Source of the DNA: Roseivirga seohaensis
GTDB lineage: Bacteria; Bacteroidota; Bacteroidia; Cytophagales; Cyclobacteriaceae
Reading direction: 5' to 3'
Assembly (NCBI RefSeq): GCF_001592945.1
Contig: NZ_LRPB01000005.1
Coordinates: forward strand, 1 to 64,000
Length of the DNA: 64,000 bases
Of the stretch, positions 25,377 through 33,314 are shown one piece after another (the first letter of the stretch is position 1; each line of letters opens with the position of its first letter). The notes below the pieces were generated by a model. It ran no database searches and had not been told where the DNA came from. It was given only the letters and a program-made list of their open reading frames with translations. A program made the position numbers and the translations under genes.

Positions 25377-25919
25377 ATGACAAAATTGAACAAATACCTC
25401 TTTGCTTTTGCCGCCTTGTTAATCGTTAACATCGGTTTTTCACAAGAAAAAATTAACCCAATCATTAAAGGATACGGAGGAATCATTGATGCTCCTTTTG
25501 CTGTCGAAAAACCAGACCCTAAACTGGAATACAAAATAGTTATTGATATTGCTACTGGTGATGCTGACCCCAAAGCTGTAATGTATTCTTTAGAGAATGT
25601 AGCCCGACTTTTGAACTTGCATGCCATGGGAGGAGTGCCTGCCAAAAACATGAAGGTGGTGTTGGCTATTCATGGGCAAGCTATATGGTCTACATTAGAT
25701 AATGACACTTACAAAGCAAAATACGGAGTAGACAACCCACATATTCCTCTTTTCAAAGAATTAGAAGGAGCAGGAGTGAAGTTATTTGCTTGTTCTCAAT
25801 CCATTTTAGGTCGCGATATTGATCACACAAAACTTGCCCCTGGTATCAAAGTGGCTACTTCAATGTTAAGCACACTTACTACCTACCAGTTGAAAGGCTA
25901 TGCGGCTTTGAAGTTTTAA
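25377..25919 (+). CDS. Exported DsrE-family protein (copy 2)
   Basis: 180 aa, paralogue of the upstream gene: same signal peptide type (cut near residue 22), INPIIKGYGGI near the new N terminus, LLNLHAMGGVP, VLAIHG, and the conserved Cys139 in LFACSQS. The 77-base gap between the two genes shows no hairpin, so they may be one transcript. The copies differ clearly across their length, so the duplication is not recent. Probably periplasmic sulfur- or thiol-related, but this is inference. Confidence 0.85.
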   Translation: MTKLNKYLFAFAALLIVNIGFSQEKINPIIKGYGGIIDAPFAVEKPDPKLEYKIVIDIATGDADPKAVMYSLENVARLLNLHAMGGVPAKNMKVVLAIHGQAIWSTLDNDTYKAKYGVDNPHIPLFKELEGAGVKLFACSQSILGRDIDHTKLAPGIKVATSMLSTLTTYQLKGYAALKF

Positions 25920-25925
25920 GGCATA

Positions 25926-26963
25926 TTAGAACCTATTAATCACTTTCACACCTACTCCCTGAAATTCATTCATTTTGGGAAGTAGGTTTGTGGCTTCTTC
26001 TAAAGAAATCAATTCGCCAATCAGTTTTTCGGGTTGAAGTTTTCCTGACTTAATCATGTTCATCATTTCAGGGTAAGCATGGGCTTGCATACCGTGGCTG
26101 CCAATTATTTCTAACTCATTGGCTACCACCAAATGCATGGGTATTTCTGGTAGGTAATCGTTGCCAGCCATTAAGCCTACTTGAATATGCTTGCCTCTTT
26201 TTCTAAGGTTGTCAATGGAATTGAAACAGGTGGTTTTACTCCCGAGCGCATCTACCGAAACATGTACACCGCCATTCGATATTTCTTTGACCGCCTCAAC
26301 CACATTTTCTTTTCCGCCATTTATGGTGTAGTGCGCGCCAATGGTTTTTGCAAAAGTCAATTTGCTATCGTCAATGTCTACAGCAATTACTTGAGCACCC
26401 AAAGCTTCGGCAATCATAATGGCAGAAAGCCCAACACCACCGCAACCATGCACCGCTAGCCAATTTCCTCCAGTTGTTTTGGCTTGGTGCGCTACTGCTC
26501 TAAAGGAAGTGATAAACCTACAACCCAAACTGGCTGCGGTTTCAAAACTGATTTCATCGGGTAAGTGCACCAAATTAGTGTCGGCATAATGAATACCTAC
26601 ATATTCAGCAAAACTCCCCCAGTGAGTAAAGCCAGGCTGAAATTGGTGATCACAAACTTGCTGATTGCCCGAATTGCATTGTTCACATCTTCCGCAGCCA
26701 CTTACAAAGGGAACTGTTACCCTGTCTCCAATTTTGAATTTGGTAATGCCTGAGCCAAGTTCTATTACAGTTCCAGCCAATTCATGCCCAGGGATATGGG
26801 GTAATTGAATATCCGTATCGTGTCCCATCCAGCCATGCCAATCACTTCGGCACAAACCTGTGGCACCTACTTTTAGTACCACTCCACCAATAACGGGTTT
26901 TGGGTCGGTTACGGTTTCGATTGTAACTGGACCTTGAAATTTGGTGTAAAGCGCGGCTTTCAT
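25926..26963 (-). CDS. Zinc-dependent alcohol dehydrogenase (MDR family)
   Basis: 345 aa from the ATG at 26963 (MKAALYTKF); the frame stays open a further 23 codons but homologues start here. Catalytic-zinc ligands are in [10 protein letters not shown] and PGHELAG; the structural zinc site has four cysteines in [16 protein letters not shown]. The Rossmann part shows GCGGVGLSA. An NAD(P)-dependent alcohol dehydrogenase, the exact alcohol unknown. It ends six bases after the stop of the second DsrE gene on the other strand. Confidence 0.9.
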   Translation of the reverse strand: MKAALYTKFQGPVTIETVTDPKPVIGGVVLKVGATGLCRSDWHGWMGHDTDIQLPHIPGHELAGTVIELGSGITKFKIGDRVTVPFVSGCGRCEQCNSGNQQVCDHQFQPGFTHWGSFAEYVGIHYADTNLVHLPDEISFETAASLGCRFITSFRAVAHQAKTTGGNWLAVHGCGGVGLSAIMIAEALGAQVIAVDIDDSKLTFAKTIGAHYTINGGKENVVEAVKEISNGGVHVSVDALGSKTTCFNSIDNLRKRGKHIQVGLMAGNDYLPEIPMHLVVANELEIIGSHGMQAHAYPEMMNMIKSGKLQPEKLIGELISLEEATNLLPKMNEFQGVGVKVINRF

Positions 26964-27095
26964 ACGGAAGATTTTCGGTTTTTTCGTGTCCAAATTAAGA
27001 AAATCAAGAGATTCTAATTCACCGATAATCAATGATCGTGTTTTTTATTTTATGGCTCTTTTGTGCTTACTTTGTTAAACACTAAAGAAAGCAAT

Positions 27096-27533
27096 ATGTA
27101 CAACGGATTACTTCACGCTCACTCTGGTTTAAGGTGGATCGTTCTGATTTTATTATTAGCCGCCATTTTTAACGCTTTTTCTAAAAAGAAATCGGGAGTA
27201 TGGACGGCAAAAGACAAGAAAATTTCACTTTTCGCTATGGTTTTCACCCATATTCAACTTTTAATTGGTTTGGTCTTATATTTTATTAGCCCGAAAGTGA
27301 ATTTTGTGGAAGGCTTTATGAAAGACGATGTGCTTCGCTTTTTTGCGGTAGAGCACGTATTGCTGATGGTGGTTGCGATTGTCTTAATCACAATTGGTCA
27401 TAGTAAGTCTAAAAAAGCTGTAACTGACGCTAAGAAATTTGGTGCTATTGCTACTTTCTACCTTATCGGACTGATTCTGATTTTGGCATCTATTCCTTGG
27501 CCGTTCAGAAACTTAGGGGCGGGTTGGTTTTAA
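27096..27533 (+). CDS. Four-span integral membrane protein
   Basis: 145 aa from the ATG at 27096 (MYNGLLHAHSGLRW); an upstream in-frame start adds 11 unlikely residues. Four hydrophobic spans are evident (about 14-32, 50-70, 88-108, 118-138). Histidines in the first three segments (HAHSGLRW, FTHIQLL, VEHVLLMV) recall a small cytochrome-b-like four-helix protein; this family is common in Bacteroidota under uninformative or wrong names. Haem binding is a guess. It is a single gene with its own terminator. Confidence 0.75.
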   Translation: MYNGLLHAHSGLRWIVLILLLAAIFNAFSKKKSGVWTAKDKKISLFAMVFTHIQLLIGLVLYFISPKVNFVEGFMKDDVLRFFAVEHVLLMVVAIVLITIGHSKSKKAVTDAKKFGAIATFYLIGLILILASIPWPFRNLGAGWF

Positions 27534-27559
27534 ACATAGCCTTCGAAAATATGTAAAAG

Positions 27560-27587
27560 AAGCAGAAGTCAACTCTTCTGCTTTTTT
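27560..27587 (+). terminator. Intrinsic terminator
   Basis: Nine-bp stem (27560-27568 with 27575-27583), loop TCAACT, then six T from 27582. It follows the membrane-protein gene by 26 bases and reaches the end of the convergent M20 peptidase gene. Confidence 0.85.
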
Positions 27588-29043
27588 ATTGCCCTTTACT
27601 GTTCAAGATAAGCTGTCGGTAAAAGCGAATGGCGTTCTTGTAATCTTCTACTGGAATGCGCTCGTCAATACCATGAAAAGTGCTGATGTTTTCTTCATTA
27701 ATATGGTAGGGCACAAAGCGATAGATGTTTGGGCTGATGGCTCCAAAATGCCTAGAGTCTGTAGCTGCGATAACTAAGTTAGGCGCGGTTAAAACTCCAT
27801 CGAAAACTTCTTTAATAGACTTATTAATGGTGTTGTATCCCGAGGTTTCCACAGGAGAAACTGGGGATGGCTCTGAATTGAAACCGAAAAACCTGGTTTT
27901 AACACGTGAATCGTCAATGGTTTGATTTACATGGTTCAGCACATCTTCTGAAGTTTCTCCCGGAATAATTCTGAAGTTGATCAAAGCTCTAGCATGTGTT
28001 GGAATAATGTTCTCTTTAATTCCTGCATTGAAAATGGTTGGAGCGGTCGTAGTTCTGATCAAGGCATTTCCAGCTCCGCCCGCGCTTTCATAGGTACTTA
28101 AAACAAGTGGTTTGAAGATAGAAAGATTAGCGAAAGCCATTTTATTCACAAAACCCATTTCAGGCCCAATCTGATTGATAAAGCCTTGCATCGGTTCTGA
28201 AATTGTTCCTTTGGATGGATTGCTTTTCACCTTAGCTACCGCTTTGGCTAATACATCAATGGCTGTTTCCGCGTCAGGTCGGGAAGAATGACCACCATCC
28301 ATATCAACCGTCAGTTCAATGGTGGTAGAGCCTTTTTCGGCTACTCCAATAAAGGCCACATCAGAATCTACACCCGGTACAAGTTTTTGGGTGATGGCAT
28401 ATCCTTCATCCAAAATATATTCAGCATGAATTCCCTCATGCTCCAAATATCGAGCAATAGCAACTGCGCCTTTTTCTCCGCCTACTTCTTCATCGTGACC
28501 AAAAGCCAAATAGATAGTTCTTTCAGGTTGGGCACCTTCAGAAAGAAGCATTTCTACAGCTTCTAAAATACCGATTACCGAAAACTTATCGTCAATAGTG
28601 CCACGGCCCCAAATCACTCCGTCTTTCACAATTCCGCCAAAAGGATCGACCGACCATTTTTCTGGGGAAGCAATAGGAACCACATCAATATGGCCCATCA
28701 GTACAATAGGCTTAAGTGTTAGGTCTTTTCCCCTCCAGCTAAATAAATGGCTGTATTGGTTAAAGGTTTTGTGTTCTAAAATAGAATCAATTAGAGGGTA
28801 ATTGTTCTTAAGAAATTCATTGAAGGACTCGAAAGCGGTGGAATCAAAATTGGCTGGGTCTTCGTGAGAAATGGTTTTAATCTTTAAAGCTTCTGTAAGT
28901 CTTTGAATTGAAGAATCAGGGATTTTAATTTTTGAGACTGGCTCAACCTCTAATTGTTTCGAACTAAAAATAAAGGTTTTGAAAAGCACAAAGGCCACAA
29001 AAATGAGGAGGAGTACTAGTATTGCTTTGAGGAATTTCTTCAT
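27586..29043 (-). CDS. Membrane-anchored M20-family peptidase (carboxypeptidase S-like)
   Basis: 485 aa. An N-terminal hydrophobic anchor (residues 4-24) precedes a full M20 fold. Di-zinc ligands are visible in GHIDVVP (His), GRGTIDDK (bridging Asp), DEEVGG (catalytic Glu plus ligand Glu), LDEGYAI (Asp) and near the C terminus FVPYHINEENISTFHG (His). The dimerisation domain runs about 225-345. Length and motifs match the yeast carboxypeptidase S / PM20D1 branch, which hydrolyses or forms N-acyl amino acids. It is probably displayed in the periplasm. The first of four same-strand genes in reverse order with CDF and RluF upstream. Confidence 0.88.
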   Translation of the reverse strand: MKKFLKAILVLLLIFVAFVLFKTFIFSSKQLEVEPVSKIKIPDSSIQRLTEALKIKTISHEDPANFDSTAFESFNEFLKNNYPLIDSILEHKTFNQYSHLFSWRGKDLTLKPIVLMGHIDVVPIASPEKWSVDPFGGIVKDGVIWGRGTIDDKFSVIGILEAVEMLLSEGAQPERTIYLAFGHDEEVGGEKGAVAIARYLEHEGIHAEYILDEGYAITQKLVPGVDSDVAFIGVAEKGSTTIELTVDMDGGHSSRPDAETAIDVLAKAVAKVKSNPSKGTISEPMQGFINQIGPEMGFVNKMAFANLSIFKPLVLSTYESAGGAGNALIRTTTAPTIFNAGIKENIIPTHARALINFRIIPGETSEDVLNHVNQTIDDSRVKTRFFGFNSEPSPVSPVETSGYNTINKSIKEVFDGVLTAPNLVIAATDSRHFGAISPNIYRFVPYHINEENISTFHGIDERIPVEDYKNAIRFYRQLILNSKGQ

Positions 29044-29083
29044 GTTTAAATGAGATTGAGCCTAAATATAAAAATTGTCGGCT

Positions 29084-29956
29084 TTATTCTTCGGGTTCGA
29101 TGTGAATAAGCACATCGGCTATTTCGGGCATTTCGTTTTGAATTGCATTTTTCACCTCATGGGCAATGTCATGTCCTTTTTTAACAGAAATTTCACCTTT
29201 AACCGTAAGGTGTAAATCTACATGGAACGACATACCTGTTTTTCTAACAAAGCACTTTTCTGTACCCTGAACTCCAGAAACGGTTTTAGCTACTTTTCTG
29301 ATGTCGACAATTAAATCATCATAAACGTGCTCATCCATAATTTCGCCAAGGGCGGGGCGAAAAATCAGAAATGCATTGTAAATAATAAAACCTGAAGCGA
29401 GTAGTGCCGCCCAATCATCTGCTGTTTCATAACCTTCCCCCATATAAACGGCAATTGAAATTCCGATAAAGGCCAATAAGGAAGTGATGGCATCGCTTCT
29501 ATGATGCCAAGCATCGGCTTTCAAAGAAGTGCTTTTAGTTTTGTCGCTCTTCTTAGATACAAACCGATAGAAAACCTCTTTTAGAATGACGATTGCCGCC
29601 AAAACTACTAGTGTGAATTTTTCTGGAACTTTATGTGGCGTGCGAATATGCTGGATGCTTTCATAAGCAATTACTGTGGCTGAAATCACTAAAATTCCAA
29701 CCACAATAAAAGTAATAAGTGGCTCGGCCTTGCCATGCCCGTAAGGATGATTCTCATCCGCAGGTCGGGTAGAATATCTTAACCCGAAAAGAACTAGTAA
29801 TGAAGCAAATACATCTGTAGTAGACTCAATGGCATCGGCAATGAGGGCATAAGAATTACCAAATACGCCTGCAATTCCTTTTGCAATGGCTAAAAATGCA
29901 TTGGCAATCGCGCTAAAAATGGCGGTATTGATGGCCGTTCGTCTATTCGATTCCAT
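29084..29956 (-). CDS. Cation diffusion facilitator transporter
   Basis: 290 aa CDF antiporter exporting divalent metal in exchange for protons. Six membrane spans up to about residue 205; the metal site is formed by DAIESTTD (span 2) and HHRSDAITS (span 5), the latter His-x-x-x-Asp favouring zinc-type substrates. The cytosolic C-terminal domain (about 210-290) has HVDLHLTV and H-rich contacts. It lies six bases behind the rluF gene and 40 bases before the M20 gene. Confidence 0.92.
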   Translation of the reverse strand: MESNRRTAINTAIFSAIANAFLAIAKGIAGVFGNSYALIADAIESTTDVFASLLVLFGLRYSTRPADENHPYGHGKAEPLITFIVVGILVISATVIAYESIQHIRTPHKVPEKFTLVVLAAIVILKEVFYRFVSKKSDKTKSTSLKADAWHHRSDAITSLLAFIGISIAVYMGEGYETADDWAALLASGFIIYNAFLIFRPALGEIMDEHVYDDLIVDIRKVAKTVSGVQGTEKCFVRKTGMSFHVDLHLTVKGEISVKKGHDIAHEVKNAIQNEMPEIADVLIHIEPEE

Positions 29957-29962
29957 GATTCA

Positions 29963-30697
29963 TTAATCATCATGAGTTTTGGAGGATGTAGAAATCAATC
30001 GGTTGATTTCAGCCATTTCTTTTGGGGTAATGTCGCGCCAAGTACCAACAGGCATATTCAATATCACATTCATGATGCGCACCCTTTTTAATTGTCGTAC
30101 TTCATAATCTAAATACTCGCACATTCTTCGTATTTGTCGATTGAGTCCTTGCGTCAACACGATACGGAACTTGAGTTTACCGATTTGTTCTACTTCGCAT
30201 TTACGCGTAACCGTATCTAAAATAGGTACACCATTGCTCATCTTTGAAATAAAATCTCGTGTGATGGGCTTGTTTACTGTAACGATGTACTCTTTTTCAT
30301 GATTGTTTCTGGCGCGTAAGATCTTGTTCACAATGTCCCCATCATTAGTAAGGAATATGAGGCCTTCACTGGGTTTGTCTAATCGGCCAATGGGGAAAAT
30401 TCGTTTTGGGTAGTTTATAAAATCAATGATATTATCTTTTTCCACTTTTACATCCGTGGTGCAAACAATTCCTACAGGCTTATTAAAAGCAATATAAACA
30501 GGCTTGTCTTTTGGTTCAATCACAGGTTTTCCATCTACCGCAACATTATCTTCCTTTGTAACTTTTGTTCCCATTTCGGGTACAGCGCCATTGATGGTTA
30601 CCCGCCCTTCCTCAATCAGTTTATCGGCTGCTCTTCGCGAACAGTAGCCAATTTCACTTAAGTATTTATTGATTCTAACAGGCTGGTCAGTAGTCAT
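29963..30697 (-). CDS. rluF: 23S rRNA pseudouridine synthase RluF
   Basis: 244 aa. An N-terminal S4 RNA-binding domain ([18 protein letters not shown]) is followed by the RsuA/RluB/E/F catalytic domain with Asp in [10 protein letters not shown]. The long exact agreement in [14 protein letters not shown] and [17 protein letters not shown] favours RluF (U2604 and tRNA-Tyr U35 in E. coli). Its start lies 150 bases from the mscL terminator, and the CDF gene follows closely. Confidence 0.92.
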   Translation of the reverse strand: MTTDQPVRINKYLSEIGYCSRRAADKLIEEGRVTINGAVPEMGTKVTKEDNVAVDGKPVIEPKDKPVYIAFNKPVGIVCTTDVKVEKDNIIDFINYPKRIFPIGRLDKPSEGLIFLTNDGDIVNKILRARNNHEKEYIVTVNKPITRDFISKMSNGVPILDTVTRKCEVEQIGKLKFRIVLTQGLNRQIRRMCEYLDYEVRQLKRVRIMNVILNMPVGTWRDITPKEMAEINRLISTSSKTHDD

Positions 30698-30790
30698 TCG
30701 TTAATTATTGAGTGCTGATGTGTCTGGGTTGAAATTCAACCATGCAGTATTTTGACGCAAATTACAGAATTCTATTGGCAGAGACGCATA

Positions 30791-30827
30791 AAAAATGCCG
30801 CCTCTGCAAAAGCAAATGGCGGCATTT
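30791..30827 (-). terminator. Intrinsic terminator of mscL
   Basis: Ten-bp GC-rich perfect stem (30793-30802 with 30818-30827) and a 15-base loop, followed on the minus strand by six T. It is 20 bases behind the mscL stop. Confidence 0.88.
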
Positions 30828-30846
30828 AAAGATTATTGTTTGAGAT

Positions 30847-31272
30847 TTACTTCTTTAACAAATCTCTGATTTCAGTTAAGAGTACTTCTTCTTTAGAAGG
30901 CGCAGGAGGCGCAGCAGGAGCTTCCGCTTCTTTCTTCTCCATTCTTTCTTTCAAATGGTTGTAAGATTTTACCACCATAAAAATAGCAAAAGCTACTATT
31001 ACAAAAGTAATGATGGTGTTAATGAACACTCCGTAAGCAATTGCTACTTCTGCAGTAGCATCGCCAGCACCGGCAGTAGTTTCGGCAACGGCCTCTTGTA
31101 AAACCAATTTCATTTCTGAAAAATCAACACCACCTAGAAGGATTCCAATCGGGGGCATTAAAATGTCATTTACAAATGACTTGACGATGGCACCAAAATA
31201 AGTGGCCATAATTAAACCCACGGCTATTTCTAGTACATTTCCGCGGATGAGGAATTTCTTAAATTCTTTCAT
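30847..31272 (-). CDS. mscL: Large-conductance mechanosensitive channel
   Basis: 141 aa, normal MscL length. N-terminal amphipathic helix FKKFLIRGN, the pore-lining first span [18 protein letters not shown], the conserved [10 protein letters not shown], then a second span and a charged C-terminal helix ending [15 protein letters not shown]. The periplasmic loop carries an Ala/Thr-rich insertion ([17 protein letters not shown]). It releases solutes upon hypo-osmotic shock. Monocistronic with its own terminator. Confidence 0.95.
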   Translation of the reverse strand: MKEFKKFLIRGNVLEIAVGLIMATYFGAIVKSFVNDILMPPIGILLGGVDFSEMKLVLQEAVAETTAGAGDATAEVAIAYGVFINTIITFVIVAFAIFMVVKSYNHLKERMEKKEAEAPAAPPAPSKEEVLLTEIRDLLKK

Positions 31273-31587
31273 GTTTAGCTTTTTTTGTTTAGTAATTAAG
31301 ATTGATTATTCACGATCTCTTTTTGTCTGCCTAAGGTTGAAAACAGGCATTCATAGCGATAGCGTGGAATAAGATAACGATTTTTAAAATAATTCAATCT
31401 TGTTACTCTTGTAAAGGCAAATTAGAATAACAGCATTTACAAGAATTGCTCGCTGCGGGTTAAATAAAATTTGGAATGAGGGATTCTAAGAGTATATCTC
31501 TTAGAGGGCGCAATATACGAATATTCAGCTTAGCTTTCTGTTATATGTGAATCGATTCCATTAAATTCGACCAAACAAACGTTCGTT
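31273..31587. promoter_or_regulatory. 315-base intergenic region with three palindromes upstream of paaN
   Basis: No gene seen. It separates divergent mscL and paaN. Three symmetric elements stand near paaN: TCTAAGAG-TATAT-CTCTTAGA (31485-31505, perfect eight-bp arms), GAATCGATTC (31549-31558, perfect) and AACAAACGTTCGTT (31574-31587, one mismatch), the last touching the start codon. The ACG-TT-CGT core of the third resembles, from memory, sites of PaaR-type TetR regulators of phenylacetate genes. No consensus promoter was found with confidence. Confidence 0.45.
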
Positions 31588-33249
31588 ATGGGATTGACAA
31601 CTGCACAAAAAGACATACTAAATAAGGCGGTAAAAGCCTTACATACTCGTGGATTTCACTCACAATACCCTGAGCATCCGGCACCAGCCATTTATGGCGA
31701 AACGGCCGATGCCGATGGAAAAGAGGCTTTCAAAGCCTTAAGAAAAAAGAATTTTGAAGAATTAAAACAAGAAGGAGCTACTTCATGGATAGGCGAGGAG
31801 CATTCTCCTTATTTTGATGCGCCAGTAGGGCCTAAGTATCCAGCGTTCAGTAACGAAGAATTAATAAACCGTGCCGAAAAGGCTTTCCATTCTTGGAGAA
31901 AAGTGAGCTTAGATGATAGAGCGGCTGTTTTGATTGATGCTTTAGATCGTTTCTCTAAGCGCTTTTTCGAGAATGCTTATGCAACAATGCACACCACAGG
32001 CCAAGGTTATATGATGGCTTTTCAGGCCTCTGGCCCACACGCTGCCGACCGTGCATTAGAAGCAATTGCCGCTGGATATGATGAATTGAGCCGTTTCCCT
32101 TCTAAAACCACTTGGGACAAACCAATGGGTAAATACAACTTGGTGGTGAACAAAGAGTGGAGGGCAGTGCCAAAGGGTATTGGTTTGGTGATTGGCTGCT
32201 CTACCTTCCCTACTTGGAATTCGGTACCAGGTGTTTTTGCCGATTTGATTACGGGTAACTCTGTATTGGTGAAGCCACACCCAGGTGCTATTTTACCAAT
32301 GGCCATTGTGGTAGCTGAAATTAGAAATGCATTGAGAGACGCTGGCTTCGATGCCGATGCTTGTCAGTTAGCGGTTGACGTGCCGAATGCTCCAATCACT
32401 AAAGAATTGGCTGAACACCCTAAGGTGAAATTAATAGACTTTACAGGAAATTCTGAGTTTGGTAGCTATTTAGAGAAACTTCCAAAAGCAGTATTTACTG
32501 AGAAAACTGGTGTGAACTCAATCATTTTGGATTCGGTAGTTGATATAGATAAAGTCATTCAGAACATTACCTTCTCGGTATGTTTGTACTCGGGCCAAAT
32601 GTGTACCGCACCTCAAAACTTCTTTATTCCAGAAGGTGGCGTGAAAACGCCAGATGGTGTGCTATCATTCGATGAGGTAGCCCAGAAATTTGCTGACTTC
32701 ACCAACGGTTTGATCGATAACCCTAAGGCTGGACCATTTGTATTGGGAGCCATTCAAAACCCAAATACAGGCGAAAGAACTAAAAATGCAGCCAAAGAAT
32801 TAGGCGGTAAGGTTTGGTTAGAATCTAGAACCATTGAAAACCCAATTTTCGCGACTACGAGAACCCAAACACCAGTGGTAATTGAGTTAAACTCTGCTGA
32901 TAAGGACAAGTTCGCAACTGAGTTTTTTGGGCCGATTGCGTTGCTTATTAAGACAAAAAATACGGAAGAGTCTGTGGCTTTGGCTAAAGAATTGGCAGAA
33001 GAACATGGTGCTATTTCTTGTGGTGCTTACACTACGGATGAGGCCATGAAGGAGTACATTGCAGATCAGATGTCGTTGGCGGCAACTCCAGTTTCATTCA
33101 ATTTAACTGGCGGTATTTTCGTGAATCAAAACGCTGCTTTCTCTGATTACCATGTAACAGGAGGAAACCCAGCAGGTAATGCTTCATTTACTAACCCAGG
33201 TTATGTAAATGGAAGGTTTACTTGGGTTGGAATGAGAGAATTGGCTTAA
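31588..33249 (+). CDS. paaN: Phenylacetate-degradation aldehyde dehydrogenase PaaN
   Basis: 553 aa aldehyde-dehydrogenase fold protein of the PaaN (type 2) branch. The N-terminal extension of about 90 residues (KALHTRGFHSQYPEHP) is specific for this group; the ALDH core shows VIGCSTFPTWNSV, DFTGNSEFGSYL with the cofactor-binding glycines, and the nucleophile region SGQMCTAPQNFF with the catalytic cysteine. It would oxidise the ring-cleaved semialdehyde in aerobic phenylacetyl-CoA catabolism. The hydratase domain of PaaZ is absent. The only other paa-like gene in the window is paaG at 43853. Strong terminator follows. Confidence 0.87.
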   Translation: MGLTTAQKDILNKAVKALHTRGFHSQYPEHPAPAIYGETADADGKEAFKALRKKNFEELKQEGATSWIGEEHSPYFDAPVGPKYPAFSNEELINRAEKAFHSWRKVSLDDRAAVLIDALDRFSKRFFENAYATMHTTGQGYMMAFQASGPHAADRALEAIAAGYDELSRFPSKTTWDKPMGKYNLVVNKEWRAVPKGIGLVIGCSTFPTWNSVPGVFADLITGNSVLVKPHPGAILPMAIVVAEIRNALRDAGFDADACQLAVDVPNAPITKELAEHPKVKLIDFTGNSEFGSYLEKLPKAVFTEKTGVNSIILDSVVDIDKVIQNITFSVCLYSGQMCTAPQNFFIPEGGVKTPDGVLSFDEVAQKFADFTNGLIDNPKAGPFVLGAIQNPNTGERTKNAAKELGGKVWLESRTIENPIFATTRTQTPVVIELNSADKDKFATEFFGPIALLIKTKNTEESVALAKELAEEHGAISCGAYTTDEAMKEYIADQMSLAATPVSFNLTGGIFVNQNAAFSDYHVTGGNPAGNASFTNPGYVNGRFTWVGMRELA

Positions 33250-33276
33250 GAGACGCGAGTTTAACCTAAAATATTG

Positions 33277-33300
33277 AAACCACCTTCGGGTGGTTTTTTT
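33277..33300 (+). terminator. Intrinsic terminator of paaN, TTCG loop
   Basis: Eight-bp perfect stem (33277-33284 with 33289-33296) closed by a TTCG tetraloop and followed by T to 33300. It is 27 bases behind the paaN stop and faces the convergent WG-repeat gene. Confidence 0.92.
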
Positions 33301-33314
33301 ATGTTGAAGTGGTT

